The notes: generated by a model from the letters alone, not told the origin. A stretch of 10,117 bases of DNA from Pseudomonadota bacterium (GCA_009927255.1 RFNJ01000120.1:1-10117), one strand, 5' to 3'; counted from the first letter of the stretch, positions 1 through 5,674 are shown. Translations and numbers: made by a program.

Positions 1-317
1 TGGCCCCCAGCCGCCACGAGCCGTTGGGCAACATGGTGCTGGATGCGTGGGTGCATGGCGTGCCGATGGTGGCGAGTAATACCGGCGGGATGGCGGGGTT
101 GATTGAGGATGGGGTAAGCGGGCTGTTGGTATCACCCGAGCGGGCCACCAAGCTGGCGGCAGCGGTGACACGGGTGCTGACAGATAAGCAGTTGGCCAAA
201 CAACTGGCGGCTGGCGGGCGGCAGGCTTTTGATGCTAAATTTAGCGAAGCGCAGGTGGTGGCGGCTTATGTGAATTATTATGCGAAGATAGCGAAGAGGA
301 GTGGTGGCCATGACTGA
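1..317 (+). CDS. Glycosyltransferase, GT4-like, C-terminal fragment
   Basis: This is the C-terminal end of a GT-B fold sugar transferase whose N-terminus lies before the window; the first complete codon is at position 3. The visible part begins A-P-S-R-H-E-P-L-G-N-M-V-L-D-A-W and continues with G-V-P-M-V-A-S-N-T-G-G and a D-G-V-S-G-L-L-V segment. In the GT4 family this region binds the nucleotide-sugar donor and carries the EX7E motif. Here the second acidic residue is Asp, giving E-x7-D, a conservative change. The tail (about residues 60-105) is helical, as is usual after this motif. Its stop overlaps the xseB start by 8 bp, so the two are translationally coupled. Acceptor and donor sugar cannot be told from this fragment. 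A role in cell-envelope or lipopolysaccharide glycosylation is inference from the family only. Confidence 0.88.
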   Translation, partial: APSRHEPLGNMVLDAWVHGVPMVASNTGGMAGLIEDGVSGLLVSPERATKLAAAVTRVLTDKQLAKQLAAGGRQAFDAKFSEAQVVAAYVNYYAKIAKRSGGHD

Positions 318-528
318 AAAACTGAGTTTTGAGCAGCAGATGGGCGAGCTTGAGAAGCTGGTGGCGCGGTTGGAACGGGGGGAGATGCCGCTGGATGAGA
401 GTTTGGTGGCTTTTGAGCGGGGGATGAAGTTGGTGGCGCTGTGTCGTGAGGAATTGGCGCGGGCGGAACTTCAGGTGGACAAAGTGGTGAGTGCGGCGGG
501 GGCCACGGTGCCGTTTGGAGGGGCCTAA
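310..528 (+). CDS. xseB: Exodeoxyribonuclease VII small subunit
   Basis: This 72-residue protein is the small subunit of exonuclease VII, which assembles with the large catalytic subunit XseA to degrade single-stranded DNA to oligonucleotides. It shows the family pattern throughout: a short helix with F-E-Q-Q-M-G-E-L-E-K-L-V, then L-E-R-G-E-M-P-L-D-E-S-L, then F-E-R-G-M-K-L and a second long helix ending near A-E-L-Q-V. The length is normal for XseB. I chose the ATG at 310 over the in-frame GTG at 301 because the family begins close to the first helix and a purine-rich GAAGAGGAG lies about 8 bp before it. It overlaps the preceding glycosyltransferase by 8 bp and ends 2 bp before ispA. The xseB-ispA pairing is widespread in proteobacteria. 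xseA is not in the window. Confidence 0.95.
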   Translation: MTEKLSFEQQMGELEKLVARLERGEMPLDESLVAFERGMKLVALCREELARAELQVDKVVSAAGATVPFGGA

Positions 529-530
529 GG

Positions 531-1487
531 ATGGCAGCGGTTCGGCCACTCGATGAGGTTGAACAGCAGCAGTTGCGTGATTTTTTGGCCAAAACGGGAG
601 CTGATATGGCGGTGGCTTTGGAGGGGTGGTTGCCGGTGGTGAGTGGTACCGATGAAGATGATTTGTTTGCGTGCATGCGCTATTCGGTGTTGGGCGATGG
701 CAAGCGGATGCGCCCTGCGCTGGTGCTGGGGAGTTATCTGTTGGCGGGTGGGCAGGCGGCGGAACGCACGCGCAGCCGCGCGATTTGGGCGGGGGCGGCG
801 ATGGAGATGATCCATACCTATAGCCTGATGCAAGATGATTTGCCGTGCATGGACAATGATGATTTGCGCCGTGGGCGGCCCACCGCGCATAAGCAATTTA
901 ACGAAACGACGGCGATTTTGGCGAGTGATGGTTTGCAAACCGGGGCGTTTGAGTTGCTGGCGGATGCGCGGGTGCATCCGGATAGCGCGGTGCGGTTGGA
1001 GTTGGTGCGGCTGTTTGCCCGTGGCGCAGGTGCGTTGGGGATGGTGGGTGGGCAAATGGTAGATATGATGTGGGAATGGCAGCGTGGGCGCGGTGAGGCG
1101 CTGGAGATTGATGTGGTGGGGTTAACGCGGATGAATCGCTTGAAAACCGGAGCGTTGATTGAGGCCAGCTGTGTGGCGGGGGCGGTGTTGGCGGGGAATG
1201 AAGAGATGCGGGAGGTGTTGCGAAAATTTGGCGTGGCGCTGGGGCGGGCGTATCAGGTTTTTGATGATGTGTTGGATGTGGTTGGTACCGCCGACGTTTT
1301 GGGGAAAACGCCGGGCAAAGATGCCGCCGCAGGCAAGGCCACCTTTGCCACCTTGCTGGGGCTAGAAGGTGCCCGCGCCGAGGCCGAAGCCCAAGCCCAA
1401 GCGGCGCTGGCGGTTTTGGCCAGCTTTGGTGAAGAGGCGAACATGCTGCGCTTGTTGGCGCGCTTTTGTGTAACGAGGAAGAGCTAG
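531..1487 (+). CDS. ispA: Farnesyl diphosphate synthase (short-chain polyprenyl synthase)
   Basis: This cytosolic prenyltransferase condenses isopentenyl diphosphate with dimethylallyl and geranyl diphosphate, making the C15 precursor for ubiquinone, undecaprenyl phosphate and similar lipids. The 318-residue protein has G-D-G-K-R-M-R-P near residues 55-62. The first aspartate-rich motif D-D-L-P-C-M-D (102-108) has the two-residue insertion typical of bacterial farnesyl synthases. It is followed by N-D-D-L-R-R-G, then T-G-A-L at 206-209. The second aspartate-rich motif D-D-V-L-D is at 245-249, and L-G-K-T-P-G-K-D follows at 257-264. Mg2+ and diphosphate ligands are therefore all present. The residues before the first motif (T-Y-S-L-M-Q) match short-chain enzymes, so farnesyl product is more likely than geranylgeranyl, though sequence alone does not settle this. 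Start: ATG 531, with GGAGG at 517-521. The frequent partner dxs does not follow; an ELM1-family gene takes its place. Confidence 0.95.
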   Translation: MAAVRPLDEVEQQQLRDFLAKTGADMAVALEGWLPVVSGTDEDDLFACMRYSVLGDGKRMRPALVLGSYLLAGGQAAERTRSRAIWAGAAMEMIHTYSLMQDDLPCMDNDDLRRGRPTAHKQFNETTAILASDGLQTGAFELLADARVHPDSAVRLELVRLFARGAGALGMVGGQMVDMMWEWQRGRGEALEIDVVGLTRMNRLKTGALIEASCVAGAVLAGNEEMREVLRKFGVALGRAYQVFDDVLDVVGTADVLGKTPGKDAAAGKATFATLLGLEGARAEAEAQAQAALAVLASFGEEANMLRLLARFCVTRKS

Positions 1488-1488
1488 C

Positions 1489-2580
1489 GTGGTCAACTTA
1501 GATGCGGCGTTGCGGCGGTTGGAGGCAGCGGAGGCTGCTCCACACGGCCCTGACATTGCTAAGGCGCGGCTGGTGATTATCAGCGATGGCGACCCCAGCC
1601 ATGAAAACCGTGCGCTGGGTGTGGCGGAGCAACTGGGGCACCCCGATGCCGAGATTTTGCAAGTGCGGCTGCGCACGGGTTTTTGGCAGTATGTGTTGCC
1701 TTATGTGGCGCCTTTTGTGCCGGTGGCGTGGTGGGTGGAGAACTTGCCCGATGTGGTGCGCGAGGCAGGGCGCTGCGACGTGGTGATGGGCAGTGGCGCG
1801 CTGGCGGGGAAGATGATTGCAACCATCAAGCGCCAGTTGCCGGAGTTGTTTTGCGTGGTGTTGGGCCAGCAGTTTGGTGGGGTGGTGAAGGTGGTGGATG
1901 TGCTGGCCGCCGCCCAACACGAAGGTGTAGCCAAGGCGGCGAATGTGGTGATTACGCTGGCCCACCCCAGCCGTGTAAGCCGCGTGCGCACCCAGCAAGA
2001 GGCCGAGCGCTGGGCCAAGCGGCTGGCCCACGTGGCGGGGCCGCAGTTGCGTGGGCCGAAGGTGGTGGTTTTGCTGAGTGGCGGCAAAGGTGGCGGGCCG
2101 ATGCAGCCAGCCGAAGTGCGCGAGGTTCTGGAGCCGGTCATTAAATTGGTGAAAAAGCGGGAAGGGGCGGTGCTACTAAGCGCCAGCATGCGTACCGGAG
2201 CACTTGCGTATGAGTTGGCGCAAGCGCTGCTGGAGCGCGCCAAAATTGCGCACTATGCCTGGGCGCCAGGTGAGGCGACGCGGCGCGATAATCCCTATTT
2301 GGCCTTTTTGGCGCTGGCCGATGTGGTGCTGGTCAGCGCCACCAGTCCGGCCACCGTGAGTGATGTGGCTACCGCTGGTAAGCCGATTTTACTGTGGGGA
2401 GATTTTGCCAGTGTGCCGCGCCGCTTGCGGCCTTTTTATGCCGCGCTGGCCAAGCAGTGGCGCTTGGCGTGGTGGAATGGCACGGAAGAGATGCTGTTTA
2501 ACCAGCGCCCGCCAGCGGCAGGGATGATGGATACGGCGATGATTGCCGGTTTTGTGCGGGCGCGGTGGGGGAAGAGATAG
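1489..2580 (+). CDS. ELM1/GtrOC1 family putative glycosyltransferase
   Basis: This 363-residue protein matches the bacterial ELM1/GtrOC1 (formerly DUF1022) family, related to the plant mitochondrial-fission factor ELM1 and considered GT-B-like. Recognisable segments are I-S-D-G-D-P-S-H-E-N-R-A-L-G (31-44), V-M-G-S-G (99-103), the G-Q-Q-F-G-G stretch (126-131), and T-L-A-H-P-S-R-V (157-164). Further on are V-L-L-S-G-G-K-G-G-G-P (194-204) and a C-terminal S-A-T-S-P-A-T-V-S-D-V-A-T-A-G-K-P-I block (283-300). There is no signal peptide. The biochemical activity of the bacterial members is not established; a sugar-transfer or envelope role is inferred from fold and company. Translation starts at GTG 1489, one base after the ispA stop, with GAGGAAGAG just upstream, so it sits in the same operon. 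A hairpin at 2624-2650 lies shortly after its stop. Confidence 0.85.
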   Translation: MVNLDAALRRLEAAEAAPHGPDIAKARLVIISDGDPSHENRALGVAEQLGHPDAEILQVRLRTGFWQYVLPYVAPFVPVAWWVENLPDVVREAGRCDVVMGSGALAGKMIATIKRQLPELFCVVLGQQFGGVVKVVDVLAAAQHEGVAKAANVVITLAHPSRVSRVRTQQEAERWAKRLAHVAGPQLRGPKVVVLLSGGKGGGPMQPAEVREVLEPVIKLVKKREGAVLLSASMRTGALAYELAQALLERAKIAHYAWAPGEATRRDNPYLAFLALADVVLVSATSPATVSDVATAGKPILLWGDFASVPRRLRPFYAALAKQWRLAWWNGTEEMLFNQRPPAAGMMDTAMIAGFVRARWGKR

Positions 2581-2619
2581 GTTGTGCAGGGTATTAAGGA
2601 TGTTAAGGGTGTTCAGGAA

Positions 2620-2951
2620 AGCCAACAGCCGCCCTTGGGGGGCGGCTGTTTGGTGACGAGTGCCGCAGGTGCGGCTGCCAACGCTACGTGCATCAAAACC
2701 ATCTCCCAGCTAACTTAAATACCTGCTGAGTTGCTATTTTGGGCATATAGGCGGCAGCCAAACACCTGCGGCACCGTGCAGACGACCTGCGAACCTCACG
2801 GCGGAAAGCACCGCGACGTGGATGAGGGCCGCAATCAATTCCGGCCCATGAGGGGCCCATCATGGCCGGGGGCGAAGGTCGTCCGCTAACTGTTGCGGGG
2901 TGAAACGGGAGCGCACGGGGCGCTTTTGTTGCACCCTGCGAATTCGGTTAG
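2620..2951 (-). ncRNA. Candidate structured non-coding RNA, class not recognised
   Basis: Reading leftward from the promoter at 2958-2986, the predicted transcript starts near 2951 and has three structured domains. The 5' domain (2950-2886) nests CTAAC/GTTAG, then GCAGGGTG/CACCCCGC, then AGCGC/GCGCT around a CCCGT loop. The middle domain is closed by GACGACCT/AGGTCGTC (2883-2876 with 2788-2781). It contains a GC-rich hairpin (2847-2842 with 2831-2826) and another (2820-2817 and 2814-2811 with 2804-2797). The 3' domain (2774-2660) is a long rod: a perfect 12-bp stem (GTGCCGCAGGTG with its complement), a TTT/G internal loop, a perfect 7-bp stem GGCTGCC/GGCAGCC, then further short helices to a central loop. 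The hairpin at 2624-2650 would be the 3' end. I found no RNase P, tmRNA, SRP or riboswitch signature. Strand rests on the promoter; the 3' end is a guess. 6S RNA cannot be excluded by eye. Confidence 0.5.
2624..2650. terminator. Terminator-like hairpin between convergent transcripts
   Basis: A perfect 11-bp stem (2624-2634 with 2640-2650, AACAGCCGCCC/GGGCGGCTGTT) closes a 5-nt loop. On the plus strand it is followed only by TGG; on the minus strand by GGCTTTCC. The stem is strong but the U-tract is poor on both sides. It probably ends the plus-strand operon 45 bp after its last stop, and could also end the minus-strand RNA proposed at 2620-2951. Confidence 0.6.
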
Positions 2952-2957
2952 TTTGCC

Positions 2958-2986
2958 TATATAAAGGCTGAAATCGATGCTGTCAA
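2958..2986 (-). promoter_or_regulatory. Near-consensus sigma-70 promoter, minus strand
   Basis: On the minus strand the sequence reads TTGACA (2986-2981), exactly 17 bases, then TATATA (2963-2958). This is a perfect -35 and a 5/6 -10 at ideal spacing. It points into the 2620-2951 region, where there is no protein gene, with a start expected near 2951. It lies 39 bp past the fabI stop, within an AT-rich patch (2940-3024) that contrasts with the GC-rich surroundings. Confidence 0.75.
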
Positions 2987-3024
2987 TGCCTGAATACACA
3001 TTTTTGCATTTATGTATCAGTAAA

Positions 3025-3825
3025 TTATTCAACAGTCGGCGTCGGCCCCAATAAATGCGCCCCCGTATCCACAAAGTGCACCGTGCCCGTTACTCCGCTC
3101 GAAAGCTCACTCAGCAAATAAAGCGCCGCATTGGCCACATCGTCTTGTGTCGTCAGGCGGCGCAACGGCGCCGTGGCTTCATGGTGCTTCAGCATCCCAC
3201 CAAAGCCACTAATCCCCCGTGCCGCCAGCGTATTCACCGGCCCTGCCGAAAGCGCATTAATCCGCTGCCCCTGCGGCCCAATTTCGGCGGCCAGATAGCG
3301 CACGGTGGCTTCTAGTGCGGCTTTGGCGACGCCCATGACGTTATAGTTGGGTACGACCTTGGTGCTGCCTTCATAGGTAAGGGCCACCACCCGCGCCCCC
3401 AGCGCCAGCCGTGGCGCCAGATGCTGCATTAGCGCAATCAACGAATAGCACGAAACATCCAGCGCCAGCTGAAATCCCGCCCGACTGGTCTGCGAAATCC
3501 CGCCCCTAAGCTCGTCTTTATTGGCAAAAGCAATCGCATGGACCAACCCATGAATCTCAACCCCCGCCAATTCATTGGCCAAAGTCTTGATATGGCTATC
3601 ATTCTGCACATCGCACGGCAAGCACCGCGCCCCCCACTCCTCGGCCAAGGGCCGCAACCGCTTCTCCACTGCCGCATTGGGATAAGTCAAAATCAGCTCC
3701 GCCCCCGCCGCCCGGCAAGCCCGCGCAATCCCATAAGCCAAAGACCACTCATTCGCCACCCCCATAACCAAAACCGTCTGCCCAGCCAAAACCCGAGGAA
3801 TTTCAATACTAATATCAATGCTCAT
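3025..3825 (-). CDS. fabI: Enoyl-[acyl-carrier-protein] reductase (NADH), FabI type
   Basis: FabI catalyses the last step of each elongation cycle in type II fatty acid synthesis, reducing trans-2-enoyl-ACP with NAD(P)H. The 266-residue protein is normal in length. It has the FabI version of the nucleotide-binding turn, M-G-V-A-N-E-W-S-L-A-Y-G-I-A (21-34), and the catalytic block T-Y-E-G (150-153) with P-N-Y-N-V-M-G-V-A-K (159-168). Tyr151, Tyr161 and Lys168 correspond to E. coli Tyr146, Tyr156 and Lys163. S-A-G-P-V-N-T-L-A-A-R-G-I (193-205) follows, then the C-terminal V-D-T-G motif. Start: ATG 3825, with GGGGG directly before it. One oddity is V-H-A-I-A-F (95-100): the position of E. coli Gly93, part of the triclosan contact region, is Ala99 here. 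The gene is monocistronic as far as can be seen and convergent with the upstream operon. Confidence 0.96.
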   Translation of the reverse strand: MSIDISIEIPRVLAGQTVLVMGVANEWSLAYGIARACRAAGAELILTYPNAAVEKRLRPLAEEWGARCLPCDVQNDSHIKTLANELAGVEIHGLVHAIAFANKDELRGGISQTSRAGFQLALDVSCYSLIALMQHLAPRLALGARVVALTYEGSTKVVPNYNVMGVAKAALEATVRYLAAEIGPQGQRINALSAGPVNTLAARGISGFGGMLKHHEATAPLRRLTTQDDVANAALYLLSELSSGVTGTVHFVDTGAHLLGPTPTVE

Positions 3826-3837
3826 ACCCCCAATATA
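3826..3837 (-). promoter_or_regulatory. fabI: Possible -10 element abutting the fabI start
   Basis: On the minus strand TGATATATT ends at 3832, six bases before the fabI ATG. It resembles an extended -10 (TGnTATATT). If used, transcription would start at or next to the start codon, giving an almost leaderless fabI mRNA. No good -35 is visible at 17 bases. The intervening GGGGGT could equally be a ribosome binding site served by a promoter further upstream, so this is tentative. Confidence 0.35.
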
Positions 3838-3958
3838 TCATTTTTTTCGCCCATGGGGTTGTTTTTTGAAAGGTAGAAGACCATGTTCATGGTGCCTCAT
3901 GTAGAGCCATCGTTTCGTTTAGCCATAGACCAGTGAGGTTGGTATCCCCAGCGATGGA

Positions 3959-3969
3959 GGTCTAGGAGA
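3959..3969 (+). promoter_or_regulatory. Ribosome binding site region inside a short inverted repeat
   Basis: AGGAGA at 3964-3969 is well placed for the ATG at 3977. A second Shine-Dalgarno-like GGAGGT lies at 3957-3962. TAGACC at 3926-3931 is the inverted complement of GGTCTA at 3959-3964, so a leader hairpin could partly occlude the site. A short palindrome, ACCATG-TT-CATGGT, lies further up at 3880-3893. Regulation is inference only. Confidence 0.4.
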
Positions 3970-3976
3970 CATTGTC

Positions 3977-4444
3977 ATGAGCTTCGCGCTTGTGAAATCG
4001 AAGGTTAAGGGTGCCCGCGCTCCTTGGGAAAAGGGCGAGGTACAAGGGACTGCATCACAATTGCGGTCTACCGTGCAGGTTGATGAGAGGGTTCTCCGCA
4101 CCTTCTATCGACTCTTCAACCGCGCTGCGCGGCAAAGCGACCAATACAAGCATCTCGAGTTGGGCTTCTTTATCGACAGGTTGCCCGACCGACTGCAGGT
4201 GTTGACGTTGCGCCGCCTTGTAGGCCTTGTGGACCAAGTCCTCAAGGCTCGTACGGCCAATAACATGTGGTTTCCTGATGTCGTCCTCTGTGACGGCTAT
4301 CAGGTTTACCCGGCTTCGAAGTCTCTCTACAAAGACGTACCTGGCTTGTTCGACGAGGACGAGCCAGACGTGCGGGGTGCTGAACGAGCCCTCGTTGAGG
4401 ACGTGGCTGCGGCGGCGGATGCCGGAGCTCAGAGGGAAGATTGA
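3977..4444 (+). CDS. Hypothetical protein, small soluble, unrecognised
   Basis: I do not recognise this 155-residue protein. It has no signal peptide or membrane segment. The first 35 residues are basic and likely flexible (several Lys/Arg, A-P-W-E-K-G). Residues 36-95 look helical and amphipathic, rich in Arg/Leu, with a hydrophobic E-L-G-F-F-I-D turn at 61-67. A short segment M-W-F-P-D-V-V-L-C-D-G-Y-Q-V-Y-P (97-112) contains the only Cys. The C-terminus (125-155) is very acidic, with E/D-rich stretches and an Ala run. Codon use differs from the flanking genes: leucine CTC/CTT/CTG and frequent C-ending codons replace the TTG/G-ending bias. The strong ribosome binding site, a coherent 468-bp frame and a dedicated terminator 34 bp after the stop support a real gene. 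It is convergent with the membrane protein gene that follows. Confidence 0.7.
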   Translation: MSFALVKSKVKGARAPWEKGEVQGTASQLRSTVQVDERVLRTFYRLFNRAARQSDQYKHLELGFFIDRLPDRLQVLTLRRLVGLVDQVLKARTANNMWFPDVVLCDGYQVYPASKSLYKDVPGLFDEDEPDVRGAERALVEDVAAAADAGAQRED

Positions 4445-4477
4445 TCCTTTCCTCGGTCTAACGTCTTCACAATCCCA

Positions 4478-4511
4478 AACAGGCTGCCAGTAATGGCAGC
4501 CTGTTTTTTTT
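4478..4511 (+). terminator. Rho-independent terminator of the small hypothetical gene
   Basis: A perfect 11-bp stem AACAGGCTGCC/GGCAGCCTGTT (4478-4488 with 4495-4505) with a 6-nt loop is followed by an uninterrupted run of eight T (4504-4511). This is a textbook intrinsic terminator, cleaner than any flanking the host-type genes. Confidence 0.93.
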
Positions 4512-4523
4512 GCCTAAAACACA

Positions 4524-4557
4524 AAAAGAAATGCACGTCAGGAAGACCTGACGTGCA
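4524..4557 (-). terminator. Rho-independent terminator of the membrane protein gene
   Basis: A perfect 11-bp stem TGCACGTCAGG/CCTGACGTGCA (4532-4542 with 4547-4557) closes a 4-nt loop. Read on the minus strand it is followed by TTTCTTTTTGTG. It lies 10 bp past the stop of the minus-strand gene. Together with the plus-strand terminator it forms a back-to-back pair, one per convergent gene. Confidence 0.9.
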
Positions 4558-4567
4558 CTCTCGTTGG

Positions 4568-5467
4568 TTACGCAGCCATAGCTGCTGGGGGGATGATCTC
4601 ATCCTTACCCAAGGGGGTACCTGTAACCTTCTTCTCCCTCCGAACTTCTCCGGTTGGAGCAGCTTGCTGCGGTACCGCTGTTGGCACCGGCAGCGACTGG
4701 GGATTTGGCCCAGCCTTACCTTTGTTGTCTTGGGGGTTGACGTTGTATTTCCCCAGGAGATCGTTCATCTCGATGTTGAACGTTCCGACGAAGGACAGCA
4801 CAAAGGTAATCATCACCATCGACCCACTGAGGACCCAAGAAAGCAAGCTGTCGCCGTCTTTCATGTAGTACACGAGCGCCACGTGGATCTTGGGAATGGT
4901 GACGAGGAGGCAGATAGCTGCGTACGCCGCGATGGCGACGACCATCACTACCTGTCTCTTTTCGCCCAGACGCTTCACCGTTTCCGGCGAGAGGCCCAGC
5001 TTGCCAAACACATCCTCCCAAGGTGTGTTGACAATCAACGAAATTGCGGTCGGGATGTTAACCATCACAATCCCCGCCGCCAACGGCAATCCGATAATCA
5101 GCGGATTGAAACCTACTCCGTCCTTGGTGTCGATGGCGACACCGAGGCCTACCAAGTAGATTTCGATTGACACGAAAGCCCATAGGAAGAGCTTCAGACT
5201 GTCAATCGCCTGTTTTTTCGGTTCCACATCGTACCCCATCAACTGCTTGAAGGATACGACAAGGTAGGTCAGGAGCGTGAGCACCAGACCCAGCAGACCG
5301 AACGCGATCGCCGCTATGAACGGAAAGTCGCGTGCTTGAAATGTTTTACCTCCGATAATGAAAGAGGTAGAGAGCATCTCGGCCACCGTGTTGAACACGG
5401 CGAACGTTCCGATGGCGGTGAGCCCTAGGAACAGCGCTGCTGCGATGATGAACGGTTTTGCCTTCAT
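4568..5467 (-). CDS. Hypothetical multi-pass membrane protein
   Basis: I cannot assign this 299-residue protein to a family. Six hydrophobic segments are visible at about 5-28, 48-73, 91-113, 122-146, 172-191 and 209-230, joined by short loops. A charged 25-residue loop (147-171, with L-S-P-E-T-V-K-R-L-G-E-K-R) lies between helices 4 and 5. A 70-residue hydrophilic tail (231-299) is rich in Pro, Gln and Lys and is probably disordered. No transporter or enzyme motif stands out. I chose ATG 5467 because AAGGAG lies 10 bp upstream; an in-frame GTG at 5503 would place that site inside the coding region. Codon use resembles the convergent small gene and not the neighbours. An inverted repeat upstream (5501-5531) may be an operator. 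Confidence 0.72.
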   Translation of the reverse strand: MKAKPFIIAAALFLGLTAIGTFAVFNTVAEMLSTSFIIGGKTFQARDFPFIAAIAFGLLGLVLTLLTYLVVSFKQLMGYDVEPKKQAIDSLKLFLWAFVSIEIYLVGLGVAIDTKDGVGFNPLIIGLPLAAGIVMVNIPTAISLIVNTPWEDVFGKLGLSPETVKRLGEKRQVVMVVAIAAYAAICLLVTIPKIHVALVYYMKDGDSLLSWVLSGSMVMITFVLSFVGTFNIEMNDLLGKYNVNPQDNKGKAGPNPQSLPVPTAVPQQAAPTGEVRREKKVTGTPLGKDEIIPPAAMAA

Positions 5468-5500
5468 CTCGTTATTTCTCCTTTGCAAAAGAGAGTTGAG

Positions 5501-5531
5501 CACCTGGAAGTGCTATAGAAACGACCAGGTG
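5501..5531. promoter_or_regulatory. Inverted repeat upstream of the membrane protein gene
   Basis: CACCTGG (5501-5507) is the exact inverted complement of CCAGGTG (5525-5531), with 17 bases between them. It lies 34-64 bp upstream of the minus-strand start at 5467. On the minus strand the centre contains TATAGC, a poor -10 candidate. This layout would suit an operator or a leader hairpin; no function is demonstrated. Confidence 0.35.
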
Positions 5532-5566
5532 GTCCGGGGGGTGATCAAGCCACACCATGACTTTTT

Positions 5567-5674
5567 CAGGGTGGGTTGGTGGGGGGAGAATTACAAGGGG
5601 TTTGGATGATTTTTTTGGGTGGGGGTTGATGGTGGGTGGTTTGGGGGGTAGGCTGGGGGTAAGAAAAAGGGGGG
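5567..5674 (+). promoter_or_regulatory. G-run-rich leader upstream of mbfA
   Basis: The plus strand carries G-runs at 5569-5571, 5573-5575, 5581-5586, 5597-5600, 5617-5619, 5621-5625, 5634-5636, 5643-5648, 5655-5659 and 5669-5674, separated mostly by short G/T loops. Several sets of four could form G-quadruplexes in the leader mRNA. The last run (5669-5674) serves as the mbfA ribosome binding site. No iron-response operator of the ICE type is visible, nor a clear promoter. Confidence 0.45.

Noticed and set aside
525..1055. 176-codon minus-strand frame opposite ispA, with similar long antisense frames opposite the ELM1-family gene (1498-2031, 1701-2243)
   Set aside because: They are low-complexity His/Arg/Pro-rich shadows without ribosome binding sites; the plus-strand genes have clear family motifs.
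2652..2780. Permuted alphaproteobacterial tmRNA: GCC-AAC followed by a short frame to TAA, and a CTTAAATACCTGCTGAG stretch resembling the region after the tag
   Set aside because: The frame encodes no tag-like hydrophobic C-terminus, the TTCGACGGG-type D-loop and the T-loop sequence are missing, and the good promoter points the other way.
2910..2928. Plus-strand terminator-like hairpin AGCGC/GCGCT followed by TTTT
   Set aside because: The stem is only 5 bp. It is better explained as the tip of the 5' domain of the minus-strand RNA, and there is no plus-strand promoter for it to serve.
2886..3074. Minus-strand 62-codon frame overlapping the end of fabI
   Set aside because: It overlaps fabI and the candidate RNA promoter, has no ribosome binding site, and its composition does not look coding.
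5468..5503. GTG 5503 as start of the membrane protein gene
   Set aside because: The AAGGAG ribosome binding site lies between this GTG and ATG 5467, so the ATG is the better start.
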